A program made the translations under genes and the position numbers. Shown here in pieces: positions 7,614 to 17,428 of a stretch of 61,100 nt of DNA. The notes under the pieces were generated by a model that ran no database searches, was not told the origin of the DNA, and worked only from the letters and a program-made list of their open reading frames with translations. This stretch comes from Acidovorax sp. GW101-3H11 (GTDB lineage: Bacteria > Pseudomonadota > Gammaproteobacteria > Burkholderiales > Burkholderiaceae_C): NCBI RefSeq assembly GCF_001633105.1, contig NZ_LUKZ01000011.1:3777-64876 (forward strand), written 5' to 3'. The first letter of the stretch is position 1. The number at the start of each line of letters is the position of its first letter.

Positions 7614-9554
7614 TCAAGGCAGGGGCAGGGCCACCTCGGCTGCCTTGCGCGGCTTGCCGATGGGGGCTGCGGCCTGGCCCTTTTGCACGGCGGCGATGTC
7701 TTCCTCGCTGGGGTATTCGCCCTGCAGCCAGTAGTCGAACACGCGCCGCACGATGGGCGCGGCGTGGGCGGCGCCAAAACCGGCGTTTTCGACAATCGCG
7801 GCCACGGCGATGGTGGGGTTCTCGGCCGGGGCAAACGCGGCAAACAGCGAGTGGTCGCGCTGGTGCTCCTCCAGCGCCTTGGCGTTGTACTTCACGTTCT
7901 GGCCCAGGCTCACCGCCTGCGCCGTGCCGGTCTTGCCACCGGCGGTGTAGAGGGCCCCCGCAAACACGCGGGTGCCGGTGCCGCCCTTGTTCACGGCCAC
8001 CATGGCGTTGCGCACGATCTCCACGTTCTTGGGGGCATAGCCCAGGTTCTCGCCGGGCGGCTGGACGATCTCGGTGATGGCCCCGGTGACCGAGTTCTTC
8101 ACCGCCTTGGCCAGGTGCGGGCGGTAGCGGGTGCCCCCGTTGGCCATCGTGGCCTGGGCCAGCGCCAGCTGCAGCATGGTGAAGTTGTTGTAGCCCTGGC
8201 CAATGCCCAGCGACACGGTTTCGCCGGGGAACCAGCGCTTCATCTCGGGGCGCTTGTAGGCGTTGCGCTTCCACTCGGTACTGGGCAGGGTGCCGCGCAC
8301 TTCGCCGTTGAGGTCGATGCCCGTGGACTGGCCAAAACCCAGCGGCTTCATGAAGTCATGGATGGCGTCCACACCCATGTCCACGGCCAGCGAATAGAAG
8401 TAGGTGTTGCTCGACTGCTGGATCGCGCGGTGCATGTCCACCCCGCCCAGCCCGCCCTCGTGGCTGCGGAAGGTGTGGCCGCCAAAGGTGTAGAACCCCG
8501 GGTCGTTGACCACCAGGCTGGGCGAGCGCTTGTTCAGCTGCAGCGCCGCCAGCGCCATGAAGGGCTTGTAGGTGGAGCCCGGCGGGTAGGTGCCGCGCAG
8601 GGCGCGGTTGAGCAGCGGCTTGTCGATGGATTCGTTGAGCGCAGCCCAGTTTTCGGCGTCGATGCCTTCGACGAACAGGTTGGGGTCGAAGGTGGGTTTG
8701 CTCACCAGCGCCAGGATCTCGCCGTTGCGCGGGTCGATGACCACCAGCGCGCCCCGGCGGCTGCCATACAGCTCTTCAATGAGCTTTTGCAGCTTGATGT
8801 CGATGGACAGCATCACGCTGTCGCCCGGCGTGGCCGCGTGGCTGGACAGCTTGCGCACGGCCCGCCCGCCCGCCGATGTCTCCATCTGCTCGAAGCCGGT
8901 CACGCCGTGCAGCGCCGCCTCGAAGCTCTGCTCCACCCCCAGCTTGCCGATGTATTCCGTGCCCCGGTAGTTGGCCTCGTCCTCCGAGTCCTGGATGCGC
9001 GCCTTCTCGGTCTGGTTGATGCGCCCGATGTAGCCGATGGCGTGCGCCCCCACATCGCCCAGCGGGTAGTTGCGGAACAGCCGCGCCTTGATGTCCACGC
9101 CCGGAAAGCGGTAGCGCTGGGCGGTGAAGCGCGCCACCTCCTGGTCAGTCAGGCGGGTGCGGATGGGCAGGGATTCAAAGTTGCGCGACTCGTCCATGAG
9201 CCGCTTGAAGCGCCGCCGGTCCCGCGCCTGGATGTCTACCACCTTGGACAGCGCGTCGATGGTTTCATCCAGCACCCCCGCGCGCGAGGGCGTGATCTCC
9301 AGCGTGTAGGCCGAGTAGTTGGTGGCCAGCACCACCCCGTTGCGGTCCAGGATCAGGCCCCGGTTGGGCACGATGGGCGCGACCGCCGTGCGGTTGCTCT
9401 CGGCCTGGGCCGCAAGGTCGTCGTGGCGCACCACCTGCAGAAAAATCAGCCGCGCCACCACCAGGCAGAACGCGGCAAACACCACCAGGCCCACCACCAC
9501 GGCCCGCAGGCGGAAACGCGATGCGTCGGCTTCGCTGCTGCGCAGTTCGGTCAT
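7614..9554 (-). CDS. mrdA: penicillin-binding protein 2, peptidoglycan transpeptidase
   Basis: A 646-residue class B penicillin-binding protein that cross-links peptidoglycan in the elongation machinery (elongasome). One N-terminal membrane anchor (about residues 17-38) precedes the dimerisation domain and a transpeptidase domain with all three active-site motifs: STYK in PPGSTYKPF, SSN in SSNTYFYSLAVDMG, and KTG in GGKTGTAQ. The start MTELRSS is preferred to further upstream codons, because the extra sequence is arginine/glycine-rich and lies in a dispersed repeat. It is the last of four cell-shape genes. Unlike many Burkholderiales, no rodA follows. Confidence 0.95.
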   Translation of the reverse strand: MTELRSSEADASRFRLRAVVVGLVVFAAFCLVVARLIFLQVVRHDDLAAQAESNRTAVAPIVPNRGLILDRNGVVLATNYSAYTLEITPSRAGVLDETIDALSKVVDIQARDRRRFKRLMDESRNFESLPIRTRLTDQEVARFTAQRYRFPGVDIKARLFRNYPLGDVGAHAIGYIGRINQTEKARIQDSEDEANYRGTEYIGKLGVEQSFEAALHGVTGFEQMETSAGGRAVRKLSSHAATPGDSVMLSIDIKLQKLIEELYGSRRGALVVIDPRNGEILALVSKPTFDPNLFVEGIDAENWAALNESIDKPLLNRALRGTYPPGSTYKPFMALAALQLNKRSPSLVVNDPGFYTFGGHTFRSHEGGLGGVDMHRAIQQSSNTYFYSLAVDMGVDAIHDFMKPLGFGQSTGIDLNGEVRGTLPSTEWKRNAYKRPEMKRWFPGETVSLGIGQGYNNFTMLQLALAQATMANGGTRYRPHLAKAVKNSVTGAITEIVQPPGENLGYAPKNVEIVRNAMVAVNKGGTGTRVFAGALYTAGGKTGTAQAVSLGQNVKYNAKALEEHQRDHSLFAAFAPAENPTIAVAAIVENAGFGAAHAAPIVRRVFDYWLQGEYPSEEDIAAVQKGQAAAPIGKPRKAAEVALPLP

Positions 9555-9600
9555 GGTTGCGCCCCCACAGGCACGGGCCAGAAGCTCGCGGCGTGTGCAA

Positions 9601-9724
9601 CTGGCGCGGCCCAGGCCCGAGGACGCCGAGCCAGGGCCGCCCCGCCGCGAGGGCGTCGTCCCCCCTCCCGCAGTGCGCAGCACTGCGAGAGAAGGGGGAA
9701 GCGGCGCAGCCGCTCAGGGGGTTG
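9601..9724 (-). repeat. GC-rich post-stop dispersed repeat, copy B
   Basis: On the minus strand it starts with ATGAGGCAACCCCCTGAG, then a hairpin CGGCTGCGCCG, CTTCCCCCTTCTCTCGC, an inner palindrome around GCAGTGCTGCGCACTGC, and GGGAGGGGGACGACGCC. Order and sense match copy A. It begins about nine bases after the mreD stop and fills the mreD-mrdA spacer, so the cell-shape transcript carries it. Confidence 0.65.
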
Positions 9725-9732
9725 CCTCATGT

Positions 9733-10251
9733 TCACAACGGGCGGTTCTGGTCACTGTCGGGCGGGCGGCGCTGGGGCGCCAGCAGCACCCAGCTGGCCA
9801 GGGGCCAGAGCAGCGCCTCGATCAACGGCGCCAGCAGGCTCCACAGCCCCGGAAAAATTCCGCCCGCCGCCATGCGCAGCAACAGCTCGACCGCGTGGGC
9901 CAGCGCAAACAGCGGGAACACCTGCAGCGCCTGCGACGGCACGCTGAACCACAGCAGGCGGCGGTGAATGGCAATGGCGCCAAACGACAGCACGGTATAC
10001 GACAGCGCATGCTGGCCCAGCAGCGCCGACTGGCTCACGTCCATGCACAGGCCCAGCACAAAGGCCGCCCCCATGCCAATGCGCAGCGGCTGGTGCACGC
10101 CCCAAAAGACCAGCAGCACCATGAGCAGGTCGGGCGTCCAGACGATGCGGCCCAGCGGCAGCATGTTGATGGCCAGGCCCGCGACCAGGCTGAACCACAT
10201 GAACACCGGGTTCACCGGCATCAGCAGGGGCTCACCACGCGGCATGATCAT
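9733..10251 (-). CDS. mreD: rod shape-determining protein MreD
   Basis: A 172-residue inner-membrane protein with about five helices, the normal size for MreD, which links MreC to the rest of the elongasome. The chosen start MIMPRGEPLLMPVN lies 55 nt after mreC; a longer open frame upstream overlaps mreC and has no membrane character. Family-like segments are FVLGLCMDVSQSALLGQHALSY and the long hydrophobic C-terminal helices. Identification rests mainly on its place between mreC and mrdA, plus topology. Confidence 0.9.
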   Translation of the reverse strand: MIMPRGEPLLMPVNPVFMWFSLVAGLAINMLPLGRIVWTPDLLMVLLVFWGVHQPLRIGMGAAFVLGLCMDVSQSALLGQHALSYTVLSFGAIAIHRRLLWFSVPSQALQVFPLFALAHAVELLLRMAAGGIFPGLWSLLAPLIEALLWPLASWVLLAPQRRPPDSDQNRPL

Positions 10252-10306
10252 GGCGTGGGTCCTTTCGTCTGCATGCAGGGGAGGATGTTGGGGAAGATGC
10301 AGCGGC

Positions 10307-11230
10307 TCACTTGCGGCCTCCGCGCTTGTTCGATGGCACCGGGTGCGCCGGTTCGGGGCGCTGCAGTTCGTGCTCGGCCAGCGGCTTGAGCACCACCACG
10401 TGGCGCGCGCCCTGCACCTGGGCCAGGGGCGCGCAGTAGATGCGGGCAAACGCCGAGTCGGCCCGGCGCTCCACCCGCACCACCCGCGCCACGGGCAGGC
10501 CCGGGGGGTAGAGCCCGTCCACGCCGCTGGTGGTCAGCAGGTCGTCTTCGCGGATGTCGGCATTGGCGGGCATGAAGCGCAGCTCCATGCCACCGCCATG
10601 CCCCGCCACGGGGTCGCCGTATGCCACGCCCCGCACGCCGGTGCGGATATTCAGCACAGGGATCGCCTGGTCGCGGTCCACCAGCAGGGTGACCTCGCTC
10701 ACCAGCGGGAACACGCGCGTGACCTGGCCCAGCACCCCGGCCTCGTCCATGACGGGCGCGCCCAGTTCCACGCCGCCCAGCTGGCCCCGGTCCAGCACCA
10801 CGCGGCGGGTGTAGGGGTCGGCCGTGTCATAGATCACCTCGGCCGCCTGGGCCGGGGTCTGCAGCCGGTCGCGCAACTCCATCAGCTTGCGCAGGCGGCC
10901 GTTTTCCAGCGCCAGCTGATCGGCCTGGTTGGCGCGCTGGCCCATCTCGGTCATCTTCTTGCGGGCGGTGTCCAGGTCCTGCTGCGCGGTCTGCAGCGAC
11001 TGGAAGTAGCCGGAGCCCTGGCTAGCAAACTCCACCGGCTTGAGCATGAGCCACTGCACCGGGTAGAGCACGGTGGCCACCACCTTGCGCAGCGGGTCTG
11101 TGATGTGAAAGCGCGCGTCGGCCACCATGAGGAACAGCGCCAGCGCACTGAACACGGCCAAACGCGACAGGGCCGAAGGGCCCTGTTTGAAGAAAGGGGG
11201 AGCGCTGCGCTCCAGGGTACCGAGTGGCAT
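10307..11230 (-). CDS. mreC: rod shape-determining protein MreC
   Basis: A 307-residue bitopic protein: short cytoplasmic N-terminus (MPLGTLERSAPPFFKQGPS, close to the family opening), one helix at about residues 22-40, a periplasmic coiled coil (about 70-110, SLQTAQQDLDTARKKM...LENGRLRKLMELR), then the two beta-domains that polymerise (VVLDRGQLGGVELGAPVMDEAGVLGQV). It scaffolds PBP2 and MreD. It follows mreB by 133 bp, with a weak terminator-like hairpin between, so mreCD-mrdA may be expressed partly by read-through. Confidence 0.95.
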   Translation of the reverse strand: MPLGTLERSAPPFFKQGPSALSRLAVFSALALFLMVADARFHITDPLRKVVATVLYPVQWLMLKPVEFASQGSGYFQSLQTAQQDLDTARKKMTEMGQRANQADQLALENGRLRKLMELRDRLQTPAQAAEVIYDTADPYTRRVVLDRGQLGGVELGAPVMDEAGVLGQVTRVFPLVSEVTLLVDRDQAIPVLNIRTGVRGVAYGDPVAGHGGGMELRFMPANADIREDDLLTTSGVDGLYPPGLPVARVVRVERRADSAFARIYCAPLAQVQGARHVVVLKPLAEHELQRPEPAHPVPSNKRGGRK

Positions 11231-11328
11231 GGTGCGCAGCGGTCAGTCTCTGCCGCACGGAGCAAGCTCCATGGGCGGGTGCTCAGAAACAAGCATTGGA
11301 GCAGGTGCAGTCATGCAATTCAGAGCGC

Positions 11329-11354
11329 AAAAAAAGTGCCTGCCATGTACAGGC
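11329..11354 (-). terminator. weak terminator or attenuator after mreB
   Basis: On the minus strand GCCTG and CAGGC pair around a 7-nt loop, then A, C and seven T residues follow. The stem is only 5 bp, so partial termination before mreC is more likely than a full stop. Confidence 0.4.
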
Positions 11355-11363
11355 GCCCGCCAG

Positions 11364-12407
<1,044 letters not shown>

Positions 12408-12613
12408 TCAAAAGTCCTCTCGGGCACGGCATGCGCGTCGGCCTGCCATCGCCAGGTATTTCAGGGGTGTTTATTGGCTTTTTTCACGCAATTGACTCCC
12501 ATTCCGGGAGCTTTGCGGCAAAGCCGGGATAATACCCCATCCCCTGTGAATAACTCCCTCCGGCGCGGGCCGGATCACAGCTTTACGTCTGGTTTCTTTA
12601 GATTTTCCTCCCT
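12408..12613. promoter_or_regulatory. divergent promoter region mreB / gatCAB
   Basis: The 206 bp between the two start codons must hold both promoters. TTGACT at 12492-12497 and GATAAT at 12528-12533 are the best hexamers on the plus strand, but 30 bp apart they do not form one promoter. A small hairpin CTCCC/GGGAG sits between them. I cannot assign the minus-strand promoter. No clear Shine-Dalgarno precedes gatC. Confidence 0.4.
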
Positions 12614-12913
12614 ATGGCACTGACCCCCCAGGACATCAGCCGCATTGCCAACTTGGCGCGGCTTGAGCTGACACCCTCCGAAAGTGAGCGCATGCTCACC
12701 CAGCTCAACGGCTTCTTTGACATCGTGGAACAGATGCGGGCTGTGGATACCTCGGGCGTCACGCCCCTGGCCCACCCCGTGGCGGCCATCCAGGACGTGC
12801 AGTTGCGCCTGCGCGAAGACTTGGCCAGCGAGCCCAACCAGCGCGAAGCCAATCAGCAAAGCGCCCCCGCTGTCGAACGAGGCCTGTTCCTCGTGCCCAA
12901 AGTGATCGAGTAA
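12614..12913 (+). CDS. gatC: Asp-tRNA(Asn)/Glu-tRNA(Gln) amidotransferase subunit C
   Basis: A 99-residue GatC, the small subunit that wraps around GatA and GatB and stabilises the complex. Family features are [21 protein letters not shown] at the start and the [11 protein letters not shown] segment near residues 50-60. Size is normal. First gene of gatCAB, 21 nt before gatA. The complex converts mischarged Glu-tRNA(Gln) and Asp-tRNA(Asn) to the correct amide forms. Confidence 0.96.
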   Translation: MALTPQDISRIANLARLELTPSESERMLTQLNGFFDIVEQMRAVDTSGVTPLAHPVAAIQDVQLRLREDLASEPNQREANQQSAPAVERGLFLVPKVIE

Positions 12914-12934
12914 GTAAGAACTGACTTTCGCCGC

Positions 12935-14428
12935 ATGACTTCCACCGCACTGCATGACCTGGGCGTGGCCCAGCTGGCCACCGAGCTGCGCGAACGCCGC
13001 GTTTCGGCTGTCGAGGCCGCCCAGCATTTTCTTGATCGCGCACAAGCCCACCAGAACCTGGGCGCCTACGTGGCCGTGAACCCCGAGATCACCCTGGCCC
13101 AGGCCCGCGCCCAGGACGCCGCCATCGCCGCAGGCACCGCTGGCCCGCTGGCGGGCGTGCCAATTGCGCACAAGGACATTTTTGTCACCAAGGGCTTCCC
13201 CAGCACCGCAGGCTCGAAGATGCTCGCGGGCTACCAGTCGCCGTTTGACGCCACCGTGGTCACCAAACTCGCCGACGCGGGCGCCGTGACCTTGGGCAAG
13301 CTCAACTGCGACGAGTTCGCCATGGGATCGGCCAACGAAAACTCTGCCGTCGCCCCCGTGGGCACCGACGCACCCGCCCCGGTGCGCAACCCCTGGGCCA
13401 CCGACCGCATCCCTGGCGGCTCGTCCGGCGGCAGCGCCGTGGCCGTGGCCGCACGCCTGGCGCCTGCCGTCACCGGCACCGACACGGGCGGCTCCATCCG
13501 CCAGCCCGCCTCGTTCTGCGGCATCACGGGCATCAAGCCCACCTATGGCCGCGCCAGCCGCTACGGCATGATCGCGTTTGCCTCCAGCCTGGACCAGGCA
13601 GGGCCCATGGCCCGCTCGGCCGAAGACTGCGCGCTGCTGCTGTCCGCCATGTGCGGCCCCGACCCGGACCGCGACTCCACGTCGCTCGATGTGCCCGCCG
13701 AGAACTTCAGCGCCAAGTTGAATGATTCGATCGAAGGCTTGCGCATCGGCATCCCCGCCGAATTCTTTGGCGAAGGCCTGGCGCCCGACGTGCGCGCCGC
13801 CGTCGATGGCGCCCTCAAGGAATACGAAAAGCTCGGCGCCAAGCTCGTGCCCATCAGCCTGCCGCGCACGCAGCTGTCCATCCCGGTCTACTACATCATT
13901 GCCCCGGCCGAAGCATCGTCCAACCTCTCCCGCTTTGACGGCGTGAAGTTCGGCCACCGCGCCAAGGACTACTCCGACCTGGTGGACATGTACAAGAAGA
14001 CCCGCGCCGAAGGTTTTGGCGACGAGGTCAAGCGCCGCATCATGATCGGCGCCTACGTGCTGAGCCACGGCTACTACGACGCCTACTACCTGCAGGCGCA
14101 GAAGATCCGCCGCATGATCGCCGACGACTTCCAGAATGCGTTCAAGAGCTGCGACCTGATCGCGGGCCCCGTGGCCCCCACCGTGGCCTGGAAGCTGGGC
14201 GACCATGGCAACGACCCGCTGGCCGACTACCTGGCCGACATCTTCACCCTGCCCGGCTCGCTGGCCGGCCTGCCCGGCATGAGCGTGCCCGCCGGTTTTG
14301 GCGAGGGCGGCATGCCCGTGGGCCTGCAGCTGCTGGGCAACTACTTCCAGGAAGCCCGCCTTCTGAACGCTGCGCACCGCCTGCAGCAAGCCACCGACTT
14401 CCACCTCCGCCGTCCGGAGGGCTTCTGA
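12935..14428 (+). CDS. gatA: Asp-tRNA(Asn)/Glu-tRNA(Gln) amidotransferase subunit A (amidase)
   Basis: A 497-residue amidase-signature enzyme that releases ammonia from glutamine for GatB. The Ser-cisSer-Lys triad is complete: the lysine lies in [13 protein letters not shown], and the amidase signature [37 protein letters not shown] carries both serines. The C-terminal half contains the usual Gln-pocket segment [13 protein letters not shown]. It sits between gatC and gatB; its stop is one base from the gatB ATG. Confidence 0.97.
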   Translation: MTSTALHDLGVAQLATELRERRVSAVEAAQHFLDRAQAHQNLGAYVAVNPEITLAQARAQDAAIAAGTAGPLAGVPIAHKDIFVTKGFPSTAGSKMLAGYQSPFDATVVTKLADAGAVTLGKLNCDEFAMGSANENSAVAPVGTDAPAPVRNPWATDRIPGGSSGGSAVAVAARLAPAVTGTDTGGSIRQPASFCGITGIKPTYGRASRYGMIAFASSLDQAGPMARSAEDCALLLSAMCGPDPDRDSTSLDVPAENFSAKLNDSIEGLRIGIPAEFFGEGLAPDVRAAVDGALKEYEKLGAKLVPISLPRTQLSIPVYYIIAPAEASSNLSRFDGVKFGHRAKDYSDLVDMYKKTRAEGFGDEVKRRIMIGAYVLSHGYYDAYYLQAQKIRRMIADDFQNAFKSCDLIAGPVAPTVAWKLGDHGNDPLADYLADIFTLPGSLAGLPGMSVPAGFGEGGMPVGLQLLGNYFQEARLLNAAHRLQQATDFHLRRPEGF

Positions 14429-14429
14429 C

Positions 14430-15878
14430 ATGACTGCCAAACTGATCCATGGCTACGAAGTCGTCATCGGCTTCGAAACCCACACCCAGCTCGCTACCCA
14501 GAGCAAAATTTTCAGCCGCGCGCCCACCGCCTTTGGCGCCGAGCCCAACACACAAGCCTGCGCGGTGGACCTGGCCCTGCCCGGCACCCTGCCCGTGATG
14601 AACCGCGAGGCCGTGGCCTGCGCTATCAAATTAGGACTGGCACTCGGCTCCCACATTGCCGAGAAGAGCATTTTTGCGCGCAAAAATTACTTCTACCCTG
14701 ACCTGCCCAAGGGCTACCAGATCAGCCAGTTCGAGATCCCGGTGGTGCAAGGCGGTGAGGTGTCGTTCTTTTTGGGCGACGAAAAGAAGACCGTGCGCCT
14801 GGTGCGCGCCCACCTCGAAGAAGACGCGGGCAAATCGCTGCACGAGGACTTCATCGGCCAGTCGGGCATCGACCTGAACCGTGCGGGCACGCCGCTCTTG
14901 GAGATCGTGACCGAGCCCGACATGAGTTCGTCCGACGAGGCCGTGGCCTACGCCAAGGAGCTGCACAAGATCGTGACCTGGATCGGCATCTGCGACGGCA
15001 ACATGCAGGAAGGCAGCTTCCGCTGCGACGCCAACGTGTCGGTGCGCAAGCCCGGCCAGCCGCTGGGCACGCGCCGCGAGATCAAGAACCTGAACTCGTT
15101 CAAGTTCATGCAGCAGGCGATTGACTACGAAATCCGCTGGCAGATCGAGCAGATCGAAGACGGCCACGCGATCCAGCAGGCCACCGTGCTGTTCGACCCC
15201 GACACGGGCGAAACGCGCGCCATGCGCACCAAGGAAGACGCGGCGGACTACCGTTACTTTCCGGACCCCGATCTGCCTCCGCTACATATTTCAGAGCAAT
15301 GGATCGAGGAGCAGCGCGCGCAGATGGCCGAATTGCCTCGTACCATGGCCACACGTTTTGTGGCGGACTACGGACTGCCCGAGTACGACGCGACCACGCT
15401 CACGCAGAGCAAGGCGATGGCCGCCTACTTCGAGGCCGTGGCCAAGGCCTGCGGCCAGGCCAAGCTGGCTAGCAACTGGATCATGGGCGAGGTGTCGCGC
15501 CGCCTGAACATGGCCGAGATCGGCATCGAGCAGGCGCCCGTGTCGTCGGCCCAGCTGGCCGCGCTGATCGCGCGCATTGCCGACGGCACCATCTCCAACA
15601 ACGCGGCCAAGCAGGTGTTCGACGCGCTGTGGACCAGTGAAGGGCAGGACGTGGATGCCGTCATCGAGGCCAAGGGCCTCAAGCAGATGAACGACTCCGG
15701 CGCGCTCGAAAAGATCATCGACGAGGTGATTGCCGCCAACGCCGACAACGTGGCCCAGTTCCGCGCGGGCAAGGACAAGGCCTTCAACGCACTGGTCGGC
15801 CAGATCATGAAGGCCAGCAAAGGCAAGGCGAACCCCACGCAGGTGAACGAGCTGCTGCGCGCCAAGCTCGCAGGTTGA
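14430..15878 (+). CDS. gatB: Asp-tRNA(Asn)/Glu-tRNA(Gln) amidotransferase subunit B
   Basis: A 482-residue tRNA-binding kinase/transamidase subunit. It opens with [21 protein letters not shown], contains the catalytic-core stretch [21 protein letters not shown] and [20 protein letters not shown], and ends with the helical and YqeY-like tail domains (about residues 330-482, [18 protein letters not shown]). It directly follows gatA. Its TGA stop lies inside the first unit of a nine-copy 8-bp tandem repeat, and a strong terminator follows. Confidence 0.97.
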   Translation: MTAKLIHGYEVVIGFETHTQLATQSKIFSRAPTAFGAEPNTQACAVDLALPGTLPVMNREAVACAIKLGLALGSHIAEKSIFARKNYFYPDLPKGYQISQFEIPVVQGGEVSFFLGDEKKTVRLVRAHLEEDAGKSLHEDFIGQSGIDLNRAGTPLLEIVTEPDMSSSDEAVAYAKELHKIVTWIGICDGNMQEGSFRCDANVSVRKPGQPLGTRREIKNLNSFKFMQQAIDYEIRWQIEQIEDGHAIQQATVLFDPDTGETRAMRTKEDAADYRYFPDPDLPPLHISEQWIEEQRAQMAELPRTMATRFVADYGLPEYDATTLTQSKAMAAYFEAVAKACGQAKLASNWIMGEVSRRLNMAEIGIEQAPVSSAQLAALIARIADGTISNNAAKQVFDALWTSEGQDVDAVIEAKGLKQMNDSGALEKIIDEVIAANADNVAQFRAGKDKAFNALVGQIMKASKGKANPTQVNELLRAKLAG

Positions 15879-15946
15879 TGGCTTGATGGCTTGATGGCTT
15901 GATGGCTTGATGGCTTGATGGCTTGATGGCTTGATGGCTTGATGGC
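15875..15946 (+). repeat. nine tandem copies of TTGATGGC at the end of gatB
   Basis: Nine perfect, uninterrupted 8-bp units span 72 bp. The last base pair of GatB's glycine codon and the TGA stop are within unit 1; a degenerate tenth unit (CTGACAGGC) follows. Since the period is not a multiple of three, the TGA recurs in every frame, so copy number changes cannot extend GatB. Perfect units of this kind are prone to slipped-strand length change. Confidence 0.95.
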
Positions 15947-15976
15947 CTGACAGGCTGAACACAGCAACGACCAAAA

Positions 15977-16007
15977 CAAAGGGGCCTCGCGGCCCCTTTG
16001 TTTTTTT
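15977..16007 (+). terminator. Rho-independent terminator after gatCAB
   Basis: A perfect 10-bp stem CAAAGGGGCC / GGCCCCTTTG with a TCGC loop is followed by seven T residues. The complement has a shorter T-rich tract, so it may also help stop the convergent DUF4124 transcript. Confidence 0.92.
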
Positions 16008-16026
16008 GCTTTTCAATGGCCCGCAG

Positions 16027-16713
16027 TTACCGGCTGGCAGCGGGCGTTTCTGCCGCCACACCAGCAGCGGGCAGGCGCTGGGATTCCCACAGCTTGCGCA
16101 GCTGGGCCAGCTCGGTGTCAAAGCGCTGGTGCACGCGCCGTTTTTCCTGGTCCTGCCCGGCGATGAAACGCTGCTGCTCGGCCATGCTGTCTTCGTTCTC
16201 GGCGATCTTGCGGCGCAGCGTCATGGGGGCCTTGTTGGGGTCGCGTTTGTAGAACTCCATCTCCACCTCAAACGCCTTGTGCTGCTGCTTGAGTTCGGCA
16301 ATGCGTTTTTCTGCAGTGGCGGTGACCTCATCGACCATCTGGATGGCGGCGGCGCGCTCCACGTCGTGGGTGGCCTTGTCGGGATAGCGGGTGGTGAGCA
16401 CGCGTTCGCGGCGGCGCTCCTCCACTTCGCGGGCGCGGGCCTCGGCCTCTCTGCGCTGCTGGGCCTCCTGGGCACTGCGCTCCTGTTCGGTGAGAGAGGG
16501 GCCGATTTGCCTGCGCACGGTGCCCGAAGGGCTCAGTTCGCGCTGCTCACGGTCCAGGCATTCGGGGATGGGGCGGTCTGCGGTCAGGCGTCGGCCATTG
16601 CGGTCCACACAGGTGTAGATGCCTCCCGCTGGCGCCTGCGCCCGCGCCAAATCGGCGGCCAGGGTGGCCAGCAGAACCCCGCCCATGATCCACGCCGATT
16701 TGCTGCTGCTCAA
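16027..16713 (-). CDS. DUF4124 domain-containing periplasmic protein
   Basis: A 228-residue protein. A signal peptide (about 1-25, ending DLARAQA) precedes a DUF4124 segment (GGIYTCVDRNGRRLTADRPIPECLDREQ), and the rest is a long charged helical region rich in Arg, Glu and Gln (about 75-215) that should form a coiled coil. DUF4124 proteins are common in beta- and gammaproteobacteria and have no agreed function. It starts 6 nt after the pyrE stop, so the two are probably co-transcribed. Convergent with gatB across the terminator. Confidence 0.85.
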   Translation of the reverse strand: MSSSKSAWIMGGVLLATLAADLARAQAPAGGIYTCVDRNGRRLTADRPIPECLDREQRELSPSGTVRRQIGPSLTEQERSAQEAQQRREAEARAREVEERRRERVLTTRYPDKATHDVERAAAIQMVDEVTATAEKRIAELKQQHKAFEVEMEFYKRDPNKAPMTLRRKIAENEDSMAEQQRFIAGQDQEKRRVHQRFDTELAQLRKLWESQRLPAAGVAAETPAASR

Positions 16714-16719
16714 AGTTGT

Positions 16720-17418
16720 CTACCCCTCGTTGACGCCATACCGCTGGCGGTAGGCCAGCACTTTTTCATGGTGGGAGCGCATTGCATCCTCCCCGTTTTG
16801 CTCCAGATAGAGCAATAAGTCTGCCAGACGCGCGATAGCGCACACCTGCATGCCCAGCTGGTGGCGCACGTACTGCACGGCGCTGTGGTCTACGTCCTGG
16901 CCATTCTCTGTGGCTTTTTCCTGGCGGTCCAGCGCAATGGCCACCGCGTGCGGCGTGGCGCCTGCCGCCTTGATGATGGCGATGGACTCGCGGGCGGCGG
17001 TACCGGCCGACATCACATCGTCCACGATCAGCACCCGGCCCTTCAAGGGCGCGCCCACCAGGGTGCCACCTTCGCCATGGTCCTTGGCCTCCTTGCGGTT
17101 GTAGGCAAACGGCACGTTGCGGCCCAGGCGGGCCAGCTCCACGGCCACGGTGGCGGCCAGCGGGATGCCCTTGTACGCGGGGCCGAACACCATGTCGAAT
17201 TCGATGCCGCTGGCCAGCAGGGCTTTTGCATAGAATTCCGCGAGGCGGCCGATCTTGCGGCCGTCGTCAAACAGACCGGCGTTGAAGAAATAGGGGCTCA
17301 GGCGCCCGGCCTTGGTCTTGAATTCACCAAACCGCAGCACGCCCGATTCAACGGCAAAACGGACAAAATCCTGCGCCAGCTGGCCCTGCTCTGAGGTTTG
17401 CGCGCCAACATCCACCAT
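16720..17418 (-). CDS. pyrE: orotate phosphoribosyltransferase
   Basis: A 232-residue PRTase that makes OMP from orotate and PRPP in pyrimidine synthesis. Family landmarks are FVRFAVESGVLRFGEFKTKAGRLSPYFFNAGLF at the start, PAYKGIPLAATVAVELA, and the PRPP loop VLIVDDVMSAGTAARES. The start at 17418 has AAGGA 7 nt upstream; a longer frame continues into the opposite gene and is rejected. The start codon lies in a CCATGG palindrome ten bases from the likely start of the divergent exonuclease gene, so its promoter must lie inside that gene. Confidence 0.95.
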   Translation of the reverse strand: MVDVGAQTSEQGQLAQDFVRFAVESGVLRFGEFKTKAGRLSPYFFNAGLFDDGRKIGRLAEFYAKALLASGIEFDMVFGPAYKGIPLAATVAVELARLGRNVPFAYNRKEAKDHGEGGTLVGAPLKGRVLIVDDVMSAGTAARESIAIIKAAGATPHAVAIALDRQEKATENGQDVDHSAVQYVRHQLGMQVCAIARLADLLLYLEQNGEDAMRSHHEKVLAYRQRYGVNEG

Positions 17419-17428
17419 GGGGAAATCC

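Noticed and set aside
7392..9947. An 851-codon open frame on the plus strand
   Set aside because: It mirrors mrdA and the lipoprotein gene, whose families are clear; the frame has low-complexity composition and no ribosome binding site.
12492..12533. TTGACT and GATAAT as the gatC promoter
   Set aside because: The two hexamers are 30 bp apart, too far for one sigma-70 promoter; they may belong to different promoters.
14620..14650. A GCTATCAAATTAGG stretch inside gatB resembling the AT-rich dispersed repeat
   Set aside because: The reading frame and GatB family sequence continue normally and the rest of the repeat is absent, so it is probably chance or rare-codon use.
15875..15946. CRISPR-like tandem repeat
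   Set aside because: Units are 8 bp, contiguous and without spacers, so this is a simple tandem repeat.
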